Of a stretch of DNA of 64,000 bases, positions 51,952 through 60,522 are shown in pieces; the stretch's first letter is position 1; each line of letters begins with the position of its first letter. The stretch is taken from NCBI GenBank assembly GCA_038239345.1, contig JBBSEX010000006.1, positions 229,095 to 293,094 of the forward strand, given 5' to 3'. The notes beneath the pieces were generated by a model that was not told where the DNA came from, did not search any database, and was given only the letters and a program-made list of their open reading frames with translations. Origin of the DNA: JBBSEX01 sp038239345 (GTDB taxonomy: Bacteria; Acidobacteriota; Terriglobia; Bryobacterales; Bryobacteraceae). The position numbers were made by a program, and so were the translations under genes.

Positions 51952-53196
51952 ATGAGATTCAGCTTTGCGATCAGTTCGTTGGCGATTCTTGCCGGTAGCG
52001 CGATGGCGGCAAATACAGGCGGCGGTGTTCCGACCTTCTCGAAAGATGTCGCGCCGATTCTATTTAATCGTTGTCTGGAATGTCACCGGCCGGGTGAAGC
52101 GGCGCCGATGTCGTTCCAAAATTACAAGGAAACCCGTCCCTGGGCGAAGGCCATCAAGCAGGCTGTCGCCACGCGCGAAATGCCACCTTGGGATGCGGAC
52201 CCGGCGATCAATCATTTCTCCAACGACCGCCATTTGAGCGACACCGAACTCTCGACTCTGGTGAAGTGGGTTGACGGCGGAGCACCGGAAGGTAACGCAA
52301 CGGATATGCCGGTGATGCCCAGCTTCACCAAGGGTTGGGTGATCGGCAAGCCCGATCTGATTCTGGATATGGGCAAGGATTTCACGATCCCGGCGAAGGG
52401 CGTTGTCGATTATCAATACTTCAAGGTAGACCCGGGCTTTAAGGAAGATACGTGGATCCAGGCGACGGAGGTTCGACCTTCGCAGCGCGCCCAGGTACAC
52501 CACATTCTGGTATTCGTGCAAGAGGGCGGCAAGCGCGTAACCCGCGCCGGCGAACAATTTAGCGATATGCTGATCGGCTACGCACCCGGTGTCCCGAGCA
52601 CCGTTTGGGATGGGGAGACGGCTTATTTGATCAAGGCCGGCTCGACGTTCCTGTTCCAGGTGCACTATACGACTAACGGAAAAGAAGCCGTGGATCGCTC
52701 GCGGCTGGGCTTGAAGATTCGCAAGGATGTTCCGAAGTATCGGGCGTTCTCTGGTTCGGCTACGCAATTCCGCCTGTCGATTCCGCCAAACGATGCCAAT
52801 TACGAAGCCAAGGCAACTTCCGTATTTAAGGAAGACGTCACGCTACTTGATCTGACTCCGCACATGCATTTGCGCGGCAAGGCGTTCAAGTACGTCCTTA
52901 CTTATCCGGACGGCCGGAGCGAACAACTGCTGACGGTTCCGCATTACGATTTCAATTGGCAGCTGAGCTACATTCTGGCTGAACCGCGGCAGGTGCCGGC
53001 GGGATCGAAGATGGACGTTACCGCCTGGTACGACAACTCGGCGAACAACAAGTTCAACCCGGATCCTACACAGACCGTTCACTGGGGAGACCAGACGTTC
53101 CAGGAAATGATGATCGGCTTCTATAACTACAAGGTGCCGATTGATCGTCCGGATCCCGCGCCGGTGAAACAGCCCGCTCGTCAGACCGGCAATTAA
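51952..53196 (+). CDS. Exported protein with c-type haem domain and copper monooxygenase-like domain
   Basis: A protein of 414 residues from the ATG at 51952 (GGAG ribosome site; an in-frame GTG at 51946 is less likely). A signal peptide ending Ser-Ala-Met-Ala-Ala is followed by a c-type cytochrome motif Cys-Leu-Glu-Cys-His near residue 42 in Asn-Arg-Cys-Leu-Glu-Cys-His-Arg-Pro-Gly. From about residue 130 there is a copper type II ascorbate-dependent monooxygenase-like fold, with Val-His-His-Ile-Leu-Val-Phe near 185 and Thr-Pro-His-Met-His-Leu-Arg-Gly near 305 as copper ligand motifs. It is probably a periplasmic oxidase or monooxygenase whose substrate is unknown. Having copC and copD just upstream suggests dedicated copper supply. 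Confidence 0.8.
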   Translation: MRFSFAISSLAILAGSAMAANTGGGVPTFSKDVAPILFNRCLECHRPGEAAPMSFQNYKETRPWAKAIKQAVATREMPPWDADPAINHFSNDRHLSDTELSTLVKWVDGGAPEGNATDMPVMPSFTKGWVIGKPDLILDMGKDFTIPAKGVVDYQYFKVDPGFKEDTWIQATEVRPSQRAQVHHILVFVQEGGKRVTRAGEQFSDMLIGYAPGVPSTVWDGETAYLIKAGSTFLFQVHYTTNGKEAVDRSRLGLKIRKDVPKYRAFSGSATQFRLSIPPNDANYEAKATSVFKEDVTLLDLTPHMHLRGKAFKYVLTYPDGRSEQLLTVPHYDFNWQLSYILAEPRQVPAGSKMDVTAWYDNSANNKFNPDPTQTVHWGDQTFQEMMIGFYNYKVPIDRPDPAPVKQPARQTGN

Positions 53197-53217
53197 TTCA
53201 ACGCTTCGGAATTTTGA

Positions 53218-53265
53218 TGGCGCTGGGGTGGATTCGCGAGAGTCACCCCGGCGCCATTTGCTTTT
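53218..53265 (+). terminator. Rho-independent terminator
   Basis: A 13-bp stem (TGGCGCTGGGGTG at 53218-53230 with CACCCCGGCGCCA at 53244-53256, one G-T pair) with a 13-nt loop, followed by TTTGCTTTT. It lies 22 bp after the stop of the haem/copper gene and between convergent genes, so it may serve the plus strand mainly. Confidence 0.8.
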
Positions 53266-53278
53266 GGAGTCTACCGCT

Positions 53279-54169
53279 TTAGGCAAGAGCCGCTTTATAC
53301 AAGGCGAGCAGCTTGCCCCAGGCACGCTCGGCTTCCGCTTTGTTATAGATTGGCGCACCATCCTGCGTAGGCATATCCGCTACGCACCATCCATGCAGCG
53401 TTCCCGCGTAGACTTCGATTTCAGAGGGAACCCGGGCTGCGGCGAAGGCTTCCTTCAGCTTGTCCTTGGCGTCGGGCTGACGCGCATCGTCATTCGCGGC
53501 CACACCGATATACAGATGAGCCTTGATCTTCGGCGCTAGATGATGCGGGCTATCGGGTTTATCGGTTACCAGGCCACCACCGTGGAAGGAGGCGCCGGCG
53601 CCGATGCGCTCGGGCAACGTGGCGGCTGTCTTCATAACCAGCGCCCCGCCCATGCAATAGCCTTGCGTTCCGATCTTCCTGGCCTTGTTCACCTGTTTTT
53701 GGGCATCCAGAAAGGCGACGAAGGCGATGGCATCCTTCTCGCAATTGCCGGGCGCGTTCGCCGACGCCATTAACGGACGAAGCTTCGCCACATCCGCGGG
53801 ATTCTGGAAGCTGAAGTTGGCAAGGGTCGAGAACGGAGCTTTGGTGAGGCGATAAAAGGGATTCGGAACCAGAACGGAATATCCATCGGCGGCAAGGCGC
53901 TTGGCCATGTCGCGCATCGATGGACGTAAGCCGCCGGCATCGGGCCAGAGCAACACGCCGGCATGGGAACCGGACTTCGGATGAATGAATGCGGCGTCGC
54001 AGATACCGTCCGGAGTCTTGATCTCGACATCCGTTTCGATGGCCTCATGGCCCGCCGCCTCCGCCGAACCGGTCGATCCTGCCGTTATGCCCGCGGCCAC
54101 CGAGAGAGCGACAAAATCGCGCCGCCCAATGCCGCTCGTCTGTTGTTCACGTTTTTGCTCTTCCGTCAT
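53279..54169 (-). CDS. Exported dienelactone hydrolase family protein
   Basis: A 296-residue protein with a Tat signal (Gly-Arg-Arg-Asp-Phe-Val-Ala-Leu-Ser-Val-Ala-Ala-Gly). The alpha/beta hydrolase has the Cys nucleophile elbow Gly-Tyr-Cys-Met-Gly-Gly, as in dienelactone hydrolase, a strand Ile-Gly-Val-Ala-Ala-Asn-Asp-Asp with the acid, and His in Gly-Thr-Leu-His-Gly-Trp. The real substrate may be any ester or lactone. It converges on the terminator. Confidence 0.87.
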   Translation of the reverse strand: MTEEQKREQQTSGIGRRDFVALSVAAGITAGSTGSAEAAGHEAIETDVEIKTPDGICDAAFIHPKSGSHAGVLLWPDAGGLRPSMRDMAKRLAADGYSVLVPNPFYRLTKAPFSTLANFSFQNPADVAKLRPLMASANAPGNCEKDAIAFVAFLDAQKQVNKARKIGTQGYCMGGALVMKTAATLPERIGAGASFHGGGLVTDKPDSPHHLAPKIKAHLYIGVAANDDARQPDAKDKLKEAFAAARVPSEIEVYAGTLHGWCVADMPTQDGAPIYNKAEAERAWGKLLALYKAALA

Positions 54170-54401
54170 GGTTACCTCTCAAGAACAATGTAACGCTACT
54201 CGAAGCGATATAGCGCGATCATGTCCGCTTGACGAAAGCACTCCTAGCCTTGTAAATTCAGAACTGGAGCACTTCGGGGTGCCACCAGCTCGCGGAAAGG
54301 GCCAAGCCCACCTGAATTAAATACTGACCGGTAACTGGACAAATCGACTGTCCTTTCAGCCTGACGATGCGAGCGATCGGGCGACATGAAAGGAGTCGTT
54401 T

Positions 54402-55949
54402 ATGCCCAAATTTTCGCCTGAAAATCCCTCACTCGAAAATCTAAAGAAACAGGCCAAAGCGTTAAAGAAAGAATGGATGGGTGGCAAGCCACAAGCCATC
54501 GCAAGGATTCTTGCCGCTCATCCCCGCGCCGTCACGCCACGTCTTGCCGATTGTCAGCTTGTGCTGGCTCGTGAAGCTGGCTTCGATAGTTGGCCGCAAT
54601 TAAAAGTATCGCTAGAGGCAGCGCAACGCGATGTTGCCGATGAATTCGTGGACCTCGCCTGTCTCTGTTACGACGATCCACATTATGATCATCGGTCGTT
54701 TCATGCTCGCGCGTCGGCGATGCTGCGCGACAAGCCCTGGGTCTCTGAGGCCACCCTCTGGTCCGCGGCGACTGCCGGGAACAGCGAAGCGGTCAAAGCA
54801 TTTCTCGACGCGCGTCCGGAATCGGTTAATAGCCCTGGCCCGCATGGTTGGGCGCCATTGTTGTGCGCCTGTTATTCGCGCGCCGGCCCCTCTACTCTGG
54901 AGGTGGCGAAACTCTTGCTGGATCGTGGCGCGGACCCTAATGCTTACACGATGAAGGGCAACGCCGACGAGAGGTTGGATCAGCATCGACGGCGATTCAC
55001 CGCGCTTACCGGATTGTTCGGCGGCGGCTCAACGGGCCTCGCCAATCAACCGCCGCATCCCGATTGGCGAGAGTTGGCCGAACTCCTGCTCAGTCGCGGC
55101 GCCAGCCCTGACGACGAGCAAGCTCTCATCATCAATCAAGACGCTTGCCTGGAAATCCTGCTGCGGCACGGACTGAACGCGGCCTTGATGAGCCGTGCTT
55201 TATCGCAAGCCGCCCGCCAGGGTGATATCGATCAGGTGCGGCTCTTACTGGCGCATCATGCACCGCCGGACAAGAAATTTCAGAGCAAGACGCCTTGGGA
55301 GCACGCCATCAGGCAAGGCCGTTCGGATATCGCGCAGTTGTTGGAAGAAGCGGGAGCGTCGACTTCGGACTTGGACGACACCGCGCGCTTCGTGTCAATG
55401 TGCATGGCTGGCGATGAGCGCGGCGCCAGACAAATGCTGGAGCACGATTCGGATCTTATGCAGCGGGCACCGAAAGATATGGTGCACCGGGCTGTTGGGA
55501 AAGGACAAACGAAAGCCGTCAAACTGGTGCTCGATCTTGGCTTCGATCCCAACTATCAGGAGGATAGTCCGGCCATCACAGCGGCCGGAGCTCTGTCCGC
55601 GAATGCCGAGTTATTGCCGCTTCTTCTGGCCCATGGGGCTTCGTTGACGCTGCGCGACCCTTGGTACGACAGCACCGCGGTCGGCTGGGCGGATTTTTTC
55701 AACTACACCGAACTGCGCGACAAACTGCTCAATGAACCGGGGATTTGTTTGTTCGATGCCCTGGATCATGACCGGCTGGATCGCGTTCCCGATATTTTGG
55801 CTCGCGACCCGGCCGCGCTGGAACGGCCGTTCGCCGAATGCCTTTCGCGGGAACCGAAGCCCGAGGACTGGCAGACACCCGTCGAGCGAATGATGGCTCG
55901 CGGAAAAACAGAGGCTGTACGGGTATTGCGCGAACACGGTGCGAGTTAA
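54402..55949 (+). CDS. Ankyrin repeat protein
   Basis: A 515-residue protein; the ATG has a GGAG ribosome site. About six to eight ankyrin repeats fill most of it, for example Leu-Leu-Leu-Asp-Arg-Gly-Ala-Asp-Pro-Asn-Ala and Leu-Leu-Leu-Ser-Arg-Gly-Ala-Ser-Pro-Asp. The first 60 residues are a separate helical segment (Leu-Glu-Asn-Leu-Lys-Lys-Gln-Ala-Lys-Ala-Leu-Lys-Lys-Glu) typical of bacterial ankyrin proteins. There is no signal peptide. The binding partner is unknown. Its stop overlaps the convergent esterase-propeller gene by 4 bp. Confidence 0.87.
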   Translation: MPKFSPENPSLENLKKQAKALKKEWMGGKPQAIARILAAHPRAVTPRLADCQLVLAREAGFDSWPQLKVSLEAAQRDVADEFVDLACLCYDDPHYDHRSFHARASAMLRDKPWVSEATLWSAATAGNSEAVKAFLDARPESVNSPGPHGWAPLLCACYSRAGPSTLEVAKLLLDRGADPNAYTMKGNADERLDQHRRRFTALTGLFGGGSTGLANQPPHPDWRELAELLLSRGASPDDEQALIINQDACLEILLRHGLNAALMSRALSQAARQGDIDQVRLLLAHHAPPDKKFQSKTPWEHAIRQGRSDIAQLLEEAGASTSDLDDTARFVSMCMAGDERGARQMLEHDSDLMQRAPKDMVHRAVGKGQTKAVKLVLDLGFDPNYQEDSPAITAAGALSANAELLPLLLAHGASLTLRDPWYDSTAVGWADFFNYTELRDKLLNEPGICLFDALDHDRLDRVPDILARDPAALERPFAECLSREPKPEDWQTPVERMMARGKTEAVRVLREHGAS

Positions 55950-57667
55950 AGGCGCGGCTGGGTCGGCTTAACGGGATCCCACACCGCGGCGCCGCGGCGT
56001 TTCACCGGACGGCGGTAGATGCTATCGCCATCCGTCACGTAGAGCCACTGCATGTTCGCTCCGCCGAAGATTACGCCCAGTACGCCGGCGCTCTTCGGCG
56101 GATTGACGATCGCCATCACGCGGCCCGGCTGATCGCATATTTGCACGCCCAGAATCGTGGCGACGTAGAGAAAGCCATCGGTATCGAACGCCATGCCACT
56201 GGCCCCGGTCTCAGAGGCATCGTCGCCAGTTTCCAGGCGATAGAAAGGCTGCCCGTTGCGTAACGATCCATCGCTTTGAATTTGGAACGACCATACCCAT
56301 TTCGTATGCGGATCGCTGACCACAAGCGACCCCTGATCGGTGGATATGGCTACCCCGCGAGGCCCATCGATTCCTTCATGGACCACACGCTTGTTTCCCG
56401 CCGCGTCGATGAACCAGACACGATGGGTGGGCGCCTCTGTGAAATAAATTTCGTTGCGAGCGGTCAGCGCCAGGTGATGAGTCTGCACGCCTTCGGCGAC
56501 GATGGATTCTTTGCCATCGGGCGAAAAGGCAGTCAGTCGCTTGCGGTTATGCTGGCCAACATACAAGCGGCCATCCGGACCATAGCTGATTCCGTGCGCG
56601 CCACCGCTCCCCTGCTTCCAGATGGTGATTTTGCCCTCGGCGTCGATCTTGTGGATGCGATCATTCCGGTTGTCCGTAAAATAAACGTTGCCATCTTTAT
56701 CCACCGTGCAATCGGCGGTCAAGTGATAGCCCTGGCCAAGCAGGTCCCAATCCTTACCGGGTTCCAGGAATGCATAGAGGCCGCGATCGTTGCTTTTTTC
56801 GGGCTTCGTGACGGGCTTCGGATAATCCTTCCAAGCCCAACGGAGAGCATCGGGGAGAATCGCTCCGCCATGCTTCCCATTGTGGCCTTCGGTTCCAATC
56901 GCGAAGGTGCTGTCATACCCGGCATACTGCAGCGCGGCGTACATTTCCTGATTGCCCAGGAACCAGCTTCCGGAATAGATATCCTGATCCGCTTTTCCAT
57001 CCTGCAGAAATACGCGCAGTGGCTTCGGCTCCGTTTTGCGGATGCGCGACGCCAGCGTGTCGCCGCCACGCAGATTCGTATAACTTCCGATGAAGCTGAC
57101 GACGCGGTGAAACAGATCGGGCCGGTTCCATGCGGCGTTAAAAGCGGCGATACCACCGGAACTGGATCCGGCGATAGCGTAATCGTTGGGATCTTTGGAG
57201 AGGTTGTACCGCTTGGCCACTTCGGGCAAAATTTCTTCGGCAAGAAAGCGTGAATAGCGGTCACCCAGCGCATCGTACTCGTAGCTGCGGTTGTAGCGAT
57301 TCTGCTGGTTGGGCGACAGCGCCGGCAAGACTCCGGGATTGATGAAAACGCCGATAATCACCGGCAGCTCGCCTTTGTGAATCAGGTTGTCGAGAACGAC
57401 GGGAACACGCCAGGCACCGGCTTCCGCCACCATCCCGCCGCCATCCTGAAAGACCATGACACACGCGGGTTTGGTGGCTTGATATTGGGCGGGAACATAA
57501 ATCCAATAGTCGCGCACAGAGCCCGGATAGATTTTGCTGGTCCAGGTTAGTTGTGTAACGGTACCCTGAGAGACGCCGGGTTGCCGTTGCGAATCGGGAC
57601 CAAGGGCGTACTCTTCGGCGGAAAGGGCAGAGGCGATCAGGAGCGCAAGAAGAAACAGTCTTAGCAT
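55946..57667 (-). CDS. Exported esterase fused to an SMP-30/NHL-type beta-propeller
   Basis: A protein of 573 residues from the ATG at 57665-57667, which begins a signal peptide (Leu-Arg-Leu-Phe-Leu-Leu-Ala-Leu-Leu-Ile-Ala-Ser-Ala-Leu-Ser-Ala). Residues about 25-290 are an enterochelin-esterase-like alpha/beta hydrolase, with the nucleophile elbow Gly-Ser-Ser-Ser-Gly-Gly. Residues about 310-573 form an SMP-30/gluconolactonase-like propeller with Asp-Lys-Asp-Gly-Asn-Val-Tyr-Phe-Thr-Asp and Ala-Phe-Asp-Thr-Asp-Gly-Phe-Leu-Tyr-Val-Ala. Two hydrolytic modules in one periplasmic protein suggest stepwise breakdown of a lactone or sugar ester. Confidence 0.85.
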   Translation of the reverse strand: MLRLFLLALLIASALSAEEYALGPDSQRQPGVSQGTVTQLTWTSKIYPGSVRDYWIYVPAQYQATKPACVMVFQDGGGMVAEAGAWRVPVVLDNLIHKGELPVIIGVFINPGVLPALSPNQQNRYNRSYEYDALGDRYSRFLAEEILPEVAKRYNLSKDPNDYAIAGSSSGGIAAFNAAWNRPDLFHRVVSFIGSYTNLRGGDTLASRIRKTEPKPLRVFLQDGKADQDIYSGSWFLGNQEMYAALQYAGYDSTFAIGTEGHNGKHGGAILPDALRWAWKDYPKPVTKPEKSNDRGLYAFLEPGKDWDLLGQGYHLTADCTVDKDGNVYFTDNRNDRIHKIDAEGKITIWKQGSGGAHGISYGPDGRLYVGQHNRKRLTAFSPDGKESIVAEGVQTHHLALTARNEIYFTEAPTHRVWFIDAAGNKRVVHEGIDGPRGVAISTDQGSLVVSDPHTKWVWSFQIQSDGSLRNGQPFYRLETGDDASETGASGMAFDTDGFLYVATILGVQICDQPGRVMAIVNPPKSAGVLGVIFGGANMQWLYVTDGDSIYRRPVKRRGAAVWDPVKPTQPRL

Positions 57668-57693
57668 GTGAGATTGGCGAACACCTATATCTT

Positions 57694-57723
57694 TGAAGAA
57701 TACATCAATGAAGAATACATCAA
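57694..57723 (+). repeat. Perfect 15-bp tandem duplication
   Basis: TGAAGAATACATCAA occurs twice in direct succession (57694-57708 and 57709-57723), in the leader of the esterase-propeller gene. It is two copies only, so a slippage-type duplication. It does not look like a CRISPR or a mobile end. Confidence 0.7.
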
Positions 57724-57758
57724 AGCGAAATTGACGGGATTGGGATTGAATCCAGTAT

Positions 57759-58625
57759 TTATGAACGATAATGCAACCGTCGGGAATGGGCAACCTTCTT
57801 CGATCTCTTGAAAGTAACCCGCCTCTGGACGGCGATCCGGCATTGCACGCCGACCCGGTCCGGCACCCACACTGGCAGCGTGAGCTCCGGCCGCGATGAT
57901 CGCAGCGGAGAAATCTCAGGCTCCCAGCCCAGCCCCTCAATCATCCCATGACACGCCATACAGCCCTTGTGTAAAATCTGATGCGATGTGTCTACCAGGC
58001 GGAACAGAGCAAGCCCAAGCTGGAGCACGTACAGGCGATTGAAATGGGTTTTGTCCCGGCCGTAAGCCGCCTCGGAGGTCGAGATTTCCAATACTCGCGT
58101 CCGATCCAGCCGCAGCGCCTCGCGTTGCACTTCGTTGATCAACTCGCGGTGGCACGCCAGTTCGTCTTGCATTTCGAAACCTGGCTGCAGCACCCAGATG
58201 AGTAAGCCGCATCGGCGCTCCGTCAGAATCCGTGCCATTTCCAGCGTGCGGCCGGCATAAGTGGCTCTCCATTGCGCGGAGCCATAGGCGATCCATTGAT
58301 TCTTCGCAACCGGAATGTTCTGCATATCATTAGATCCAATTTGCACGAAACACACGTCCACCGAGGTCAATTCGGGGGACTCGCGAAGCCACTTTGTGTA
58401 ATCGAAATAGTCTGTACGTGTCAAACCGATGTTCGGACGGCTCCATCGAGTCAGCTGCATGTCATACCGCTTCATCAGTTCGGGGCGCGCGCGAATTGCG
58501 TTGTACAGGGAATCCGCGAAACTGTCGCCCACCGTTGCCACGCTGATTGCCTGACACGGTCTTCCGGACCAAAGTAACAACAGAGAACACCCTATCAGCG
58601 CTTTGCGCGCGCACTGGTCCCACAT
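57759..58625 (-). CDS. SGNH/GDSL-type hydrolase (DUF459-like)
   Basis: A 288-residue exported protein with a signal peptide (Leu-Ile-Gly-Cys-Ser-Leu-Leu-Leu-Leu-Trp-Ser-Gly). Block I is Val-Gly-Asp-Ser-Phe-Ala-Asp-Ser, block III is Gly-Ser-Asn-Asp, and a late Asp-Lys-Thr-His gives the Asp-x-x-His pair. The layout is that of DUF459/SGNH hydrolases that act on acyl or acetyl groups of cell-wall glycans. A Cys-Met-Ala-Cys-His segment near residue 223 matches a haem-binding pattern, but the protein is not otherwise cytochrome-like. The tail from about 250 is unusually basic. Confidence 0.75.
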   Translation of the reverse strand: MWDQCARKALIGCSLLLLWSGRPCQAISVATVGDSFADSLYNAIRARPELMKRYDMQLTRWSRPNIGLTRTDYFDYTKWLRESPELTSVDVCFVQIGSNDMQNIPVAKNQWIAYGSAQWRATYAGRTLEMARILTERRCGLLIWVLQPGFEMQDELACHRELINEVQREALRLDRTRVLEISTSEAAYGRDKTHFNRLYVLQLGLALFRLVDTSHQILHKGCMACHGMIEGLGWEPEISPLRSSRPELTLPVWVPDRVGVQCRIAVQRRVTFKRSKKVAHSRRLHYRS

Positions 58626-58821
58626 CGTCGTTGCCTCCGCTCTAGCGCGCCATCACATCCGCCTGAATTCAAATCAGCCGGGAGGCTTATAGCAAGAATG
58701 CTGCCAAAGACGGGGTGCACTTCCCGTGCACATGGATGTTGCAAACGAGGGCAGGAGTAATGCGCTCGGAACCGCTGCCTGGTGTGCACGTCCAGCTAGA
58801 GATTTTTGAACACAAAGTCAG

Positions 58822-59256
58822 CTATTTGTTTGCGGGCCGGATAATTGCAGTTCTTGTCAGACGCGGCTCACGATAAGTCAAGGTTGCGTGCCGGGGACTG
58901 GGGTTGCGCACTTTGGAAATACGCCCGATGGCGCGCATCTTTTGATCTGCGTCAGTCCATGACGGCAGTGAAGCTTCCGGCTGATCCCAATGCACGACAG
59001 ATGCCTCGTCACACCAGTCCAGAAGTCGGGGCATCCCGGCGCGGTGGGAGCCCGTGGTTAGGTAATTCCGCATGGACTCCTGAGTATCCCAAGCTGTCAT
59101 CGTCCAAAAGGTCCAATCCCGGTCGGCAAGAAAGCCTCCGCCCTGAAACCCGGAGGAAGCCTCCACCTGCCGGACGGCGCGGTGCGTGTAGAGCGCGAAG
59201 GAGGGTAGGAACCGGATCAATCTAATTCGCAAACGCGTGACACTGACGAATGGCAT
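58822..59256 (-). CDS. DUF3291/antibiotic biosynthesis monooxygenase-like small protein
   Basis: A 144-residue protein. The N-terminal half (Val-Ser-Val-Thr-Arg-Leu-Arg-Ile-Arg, Phe-Ala-Leu-Tyr-Thr-His-Arg-Ala) and the central Phe-Trp-Thr-Met-Thr-Ala-Trp-Asp-Thr-Gln-Glu-Ser-Met-Arg match a dimeric alpha-beta-barrel of the DUF3291/ABM kind. The C-terminal 40 residues are basic and not conserved in type. There is no signal peptide. The function is unknown. The 565 bases either side of it in 58626-58821 and 59257-59501 (each under 300) hold no convincing gene. Confidence 0.7.
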   Translation of the reverse strand: MPFVSVTRLRIRLIRFLPSFALYTHRAVRQVEASSGFQGGGFLADRDWTFWTMTAWDTQESMRNYLTTGSHRAGMPRLLDWCDEASVVHWDQPEASLPSWTDADQKMRAIGRISKVRNPSPRHATLTYREPRLTRTAIIRPANK

Positions 59257-59501
59257 ATATTCCCTTCGAGGGTCCTGTCCACATCATACCTGCCGAACAT
59301 TTCGTTCCAAGAACCGGGTCGGACAGAGGCCAATAGATGAGTAAGGGGAGCGGCCACGGATTGCGCGACGTGCTCAATCTGGCGAAGGCGGGCTTTTCTG
59401 ATGAGCGACCGATCAGGCGAATGCTCAGTGGGAAACACAGCAGCCGCAAGTCGCGCAGGACCGTCGATATCTGTATTAAAAACATCGAGTGCAAACGCAA
59501 C

Positions 59502-60197
59502 TCACTCTCGTGATTTGAAGTAACGCTGCTCCATTAGCGCCAGCATCTTCCCTTTTCCCCAGTATGATTTTCCAAACTTGAGTTGGTAAGCGTCCTCAAC
59601 TTGCGCTGGGGACTTTTCAACGTATCCGATTGGCACGTCGAACATAGAATCAGGGGGCTCAACCTCCACTAAGGACGTCATTTTTCTTTCGATACGAACG
59701 CCCGGGAGGGTAGCTGTTTCTTGCAGGGCAACGCAATCTAAGGCCGGCGCTACGAATTCGCTCTCCTTATAATTCGGCTGGTCTGGTTGTACAACCAACA
59801 CCGTGTCGAACCCCAGCATTTGAACATGTTTTGCATCCGATAAGTTCGTAGTTGGCCCACACGCCTTCTGTCTTTGCTTTAGAATTTGTCGTTTAGCTAC
59901 AGAGATATAGATCGTCGTTACTGATTTGGTGGAAGGCTCGAGGCTCATATACCGTCCAGTGCGGTAATCAACAATCTCGACCACCTGCTCAAGTTGCCCA
60001 TCAGGTGAATCAGCAGGAAAAATGTGAACCGTAGATCCGTCGCTTCTGCGCACGTACATGGAATGCGTTACAACAGGCGCTACAGCATTGCTTGGTAGCC
60101 ATTGATTCTCGACTTGTTGAGCAATGTATGGGCGGAATGATAAAGCAGCGGGTTGAGATTTTGCTTTATCAGCGAAGTAAAAGCTCAGCCCAGCCAA
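59502..60197 (-). CDS. Hypothetical protein with a probable non-ATG start
   Basis: At least 231 residues, taking the TTG at 60195-60197. No family is recognised. The body is mainly beta with several Cys and has a central Ser-Thr-Val-His-Ile-Phe-Pro-Ala-Asp and a C-terminal Gly-Lys-Ser-Tyr-Trp-Gly-Lys-Gly-Lys. In the same frame, upstream codons to about 60242 add a hydrophobic stretch (Ala-Val-Gly-Gly-Phe-Val-Phe-Thr-Ser-Leu-Val-Leu-Ala-Gly) that would make an N-terminal membrane anchor, but no ATG, GTG or TTG exists there before a stop; only ATT or ATA codons could start it. The true start is unresolved. Confidence 0.55.
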   Translation of the reverse strand: MAGLSFYFADKAKSQPAALSFRPYIAQQVENQWLPSNAVAPVVTHSMYVRRSDGSTVHIFPADSPDGQLEQVVEIVDYRTGRYMSLEPSTKSVTTIYISVAKRQILKQRQKACGPTTNLSDAKHVQMLGFDTVLVVQPDQPNYKESEFVAPALDCVALQETATLPGVRIERKMTSLVEVEPPDSMFDVPIGYVEKSPAQVEDAYQLKFGKSYWGKGKMLALMEQRYFKSRE

Positions 60198-60522
60198 AAC
60201 AAGCGAGGTGAAAACGAAGCCGCCGACCGCTTTAAGATTAATTTTTATTATCGTGGTAAGCTCTGTTCCTATTGTCGCTTGTGCATGGGCAGAAAACTCG
60301 CCGCTAGACTGTCAGTATCGCGACGACACTGGGTTGTGAGCCCGTGTTGTGCGCCTGGGAGAAGCTTTCGGCGGTCGCTCAGGCGCCTCCCTTCCCAGTC
60401 CCGGCTAGGCCCCGCAGTCCTTCGATTACACTTGATAGATTGTCATCCGTAAAACGCTTCTCAGCGCAGCAAGAGAGACTGGGGAAGTTCCAAATCGAAG
60501 GGGATTTGAAAATCATGACCGA
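60198..60522. other. Intergenic stretch
   Basis: About 325 bases between the hypothetical gene and the peptidoglycan-binding protein gene. The first 45 bases (60198-60242) probably encode the N-terminal anchor of the gene at 59502 by a non-ATG start. The rest holds no convincing gene; a short ATG frame at 60515-60577 reads 20 residues and stops. A GAAGGGG ribosome-like site is near 60500. Confidence 0.5.

Noticed and set aside
56276..57253. Long open frame (about 325 codons) antisense to the esterase-propeller gene
   Set aside because: It mirrors a gene with clear domains on the other strand and shows no recognisable motif of its own.
57694..57723. Two-copy 15-bp repeat considered as a CRISPR
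   Set aside because: There are only two adjacent copies with no spacer between them.
58715..58731. GTGCAC-TTCCC-GTGCAC inverted repeat upstream of the SGNH gene
   Set aside because: It has short arms that are each self-palindromic and no T-tract; no function can be argued.
59217..59500. Two overlapping minus-strand frames between the DUF3291-like and hypothetical genes
   Set aside because: Neither has a recognisable domain, and they disagree with each other in frame; possibly a remnant, but not supportable.
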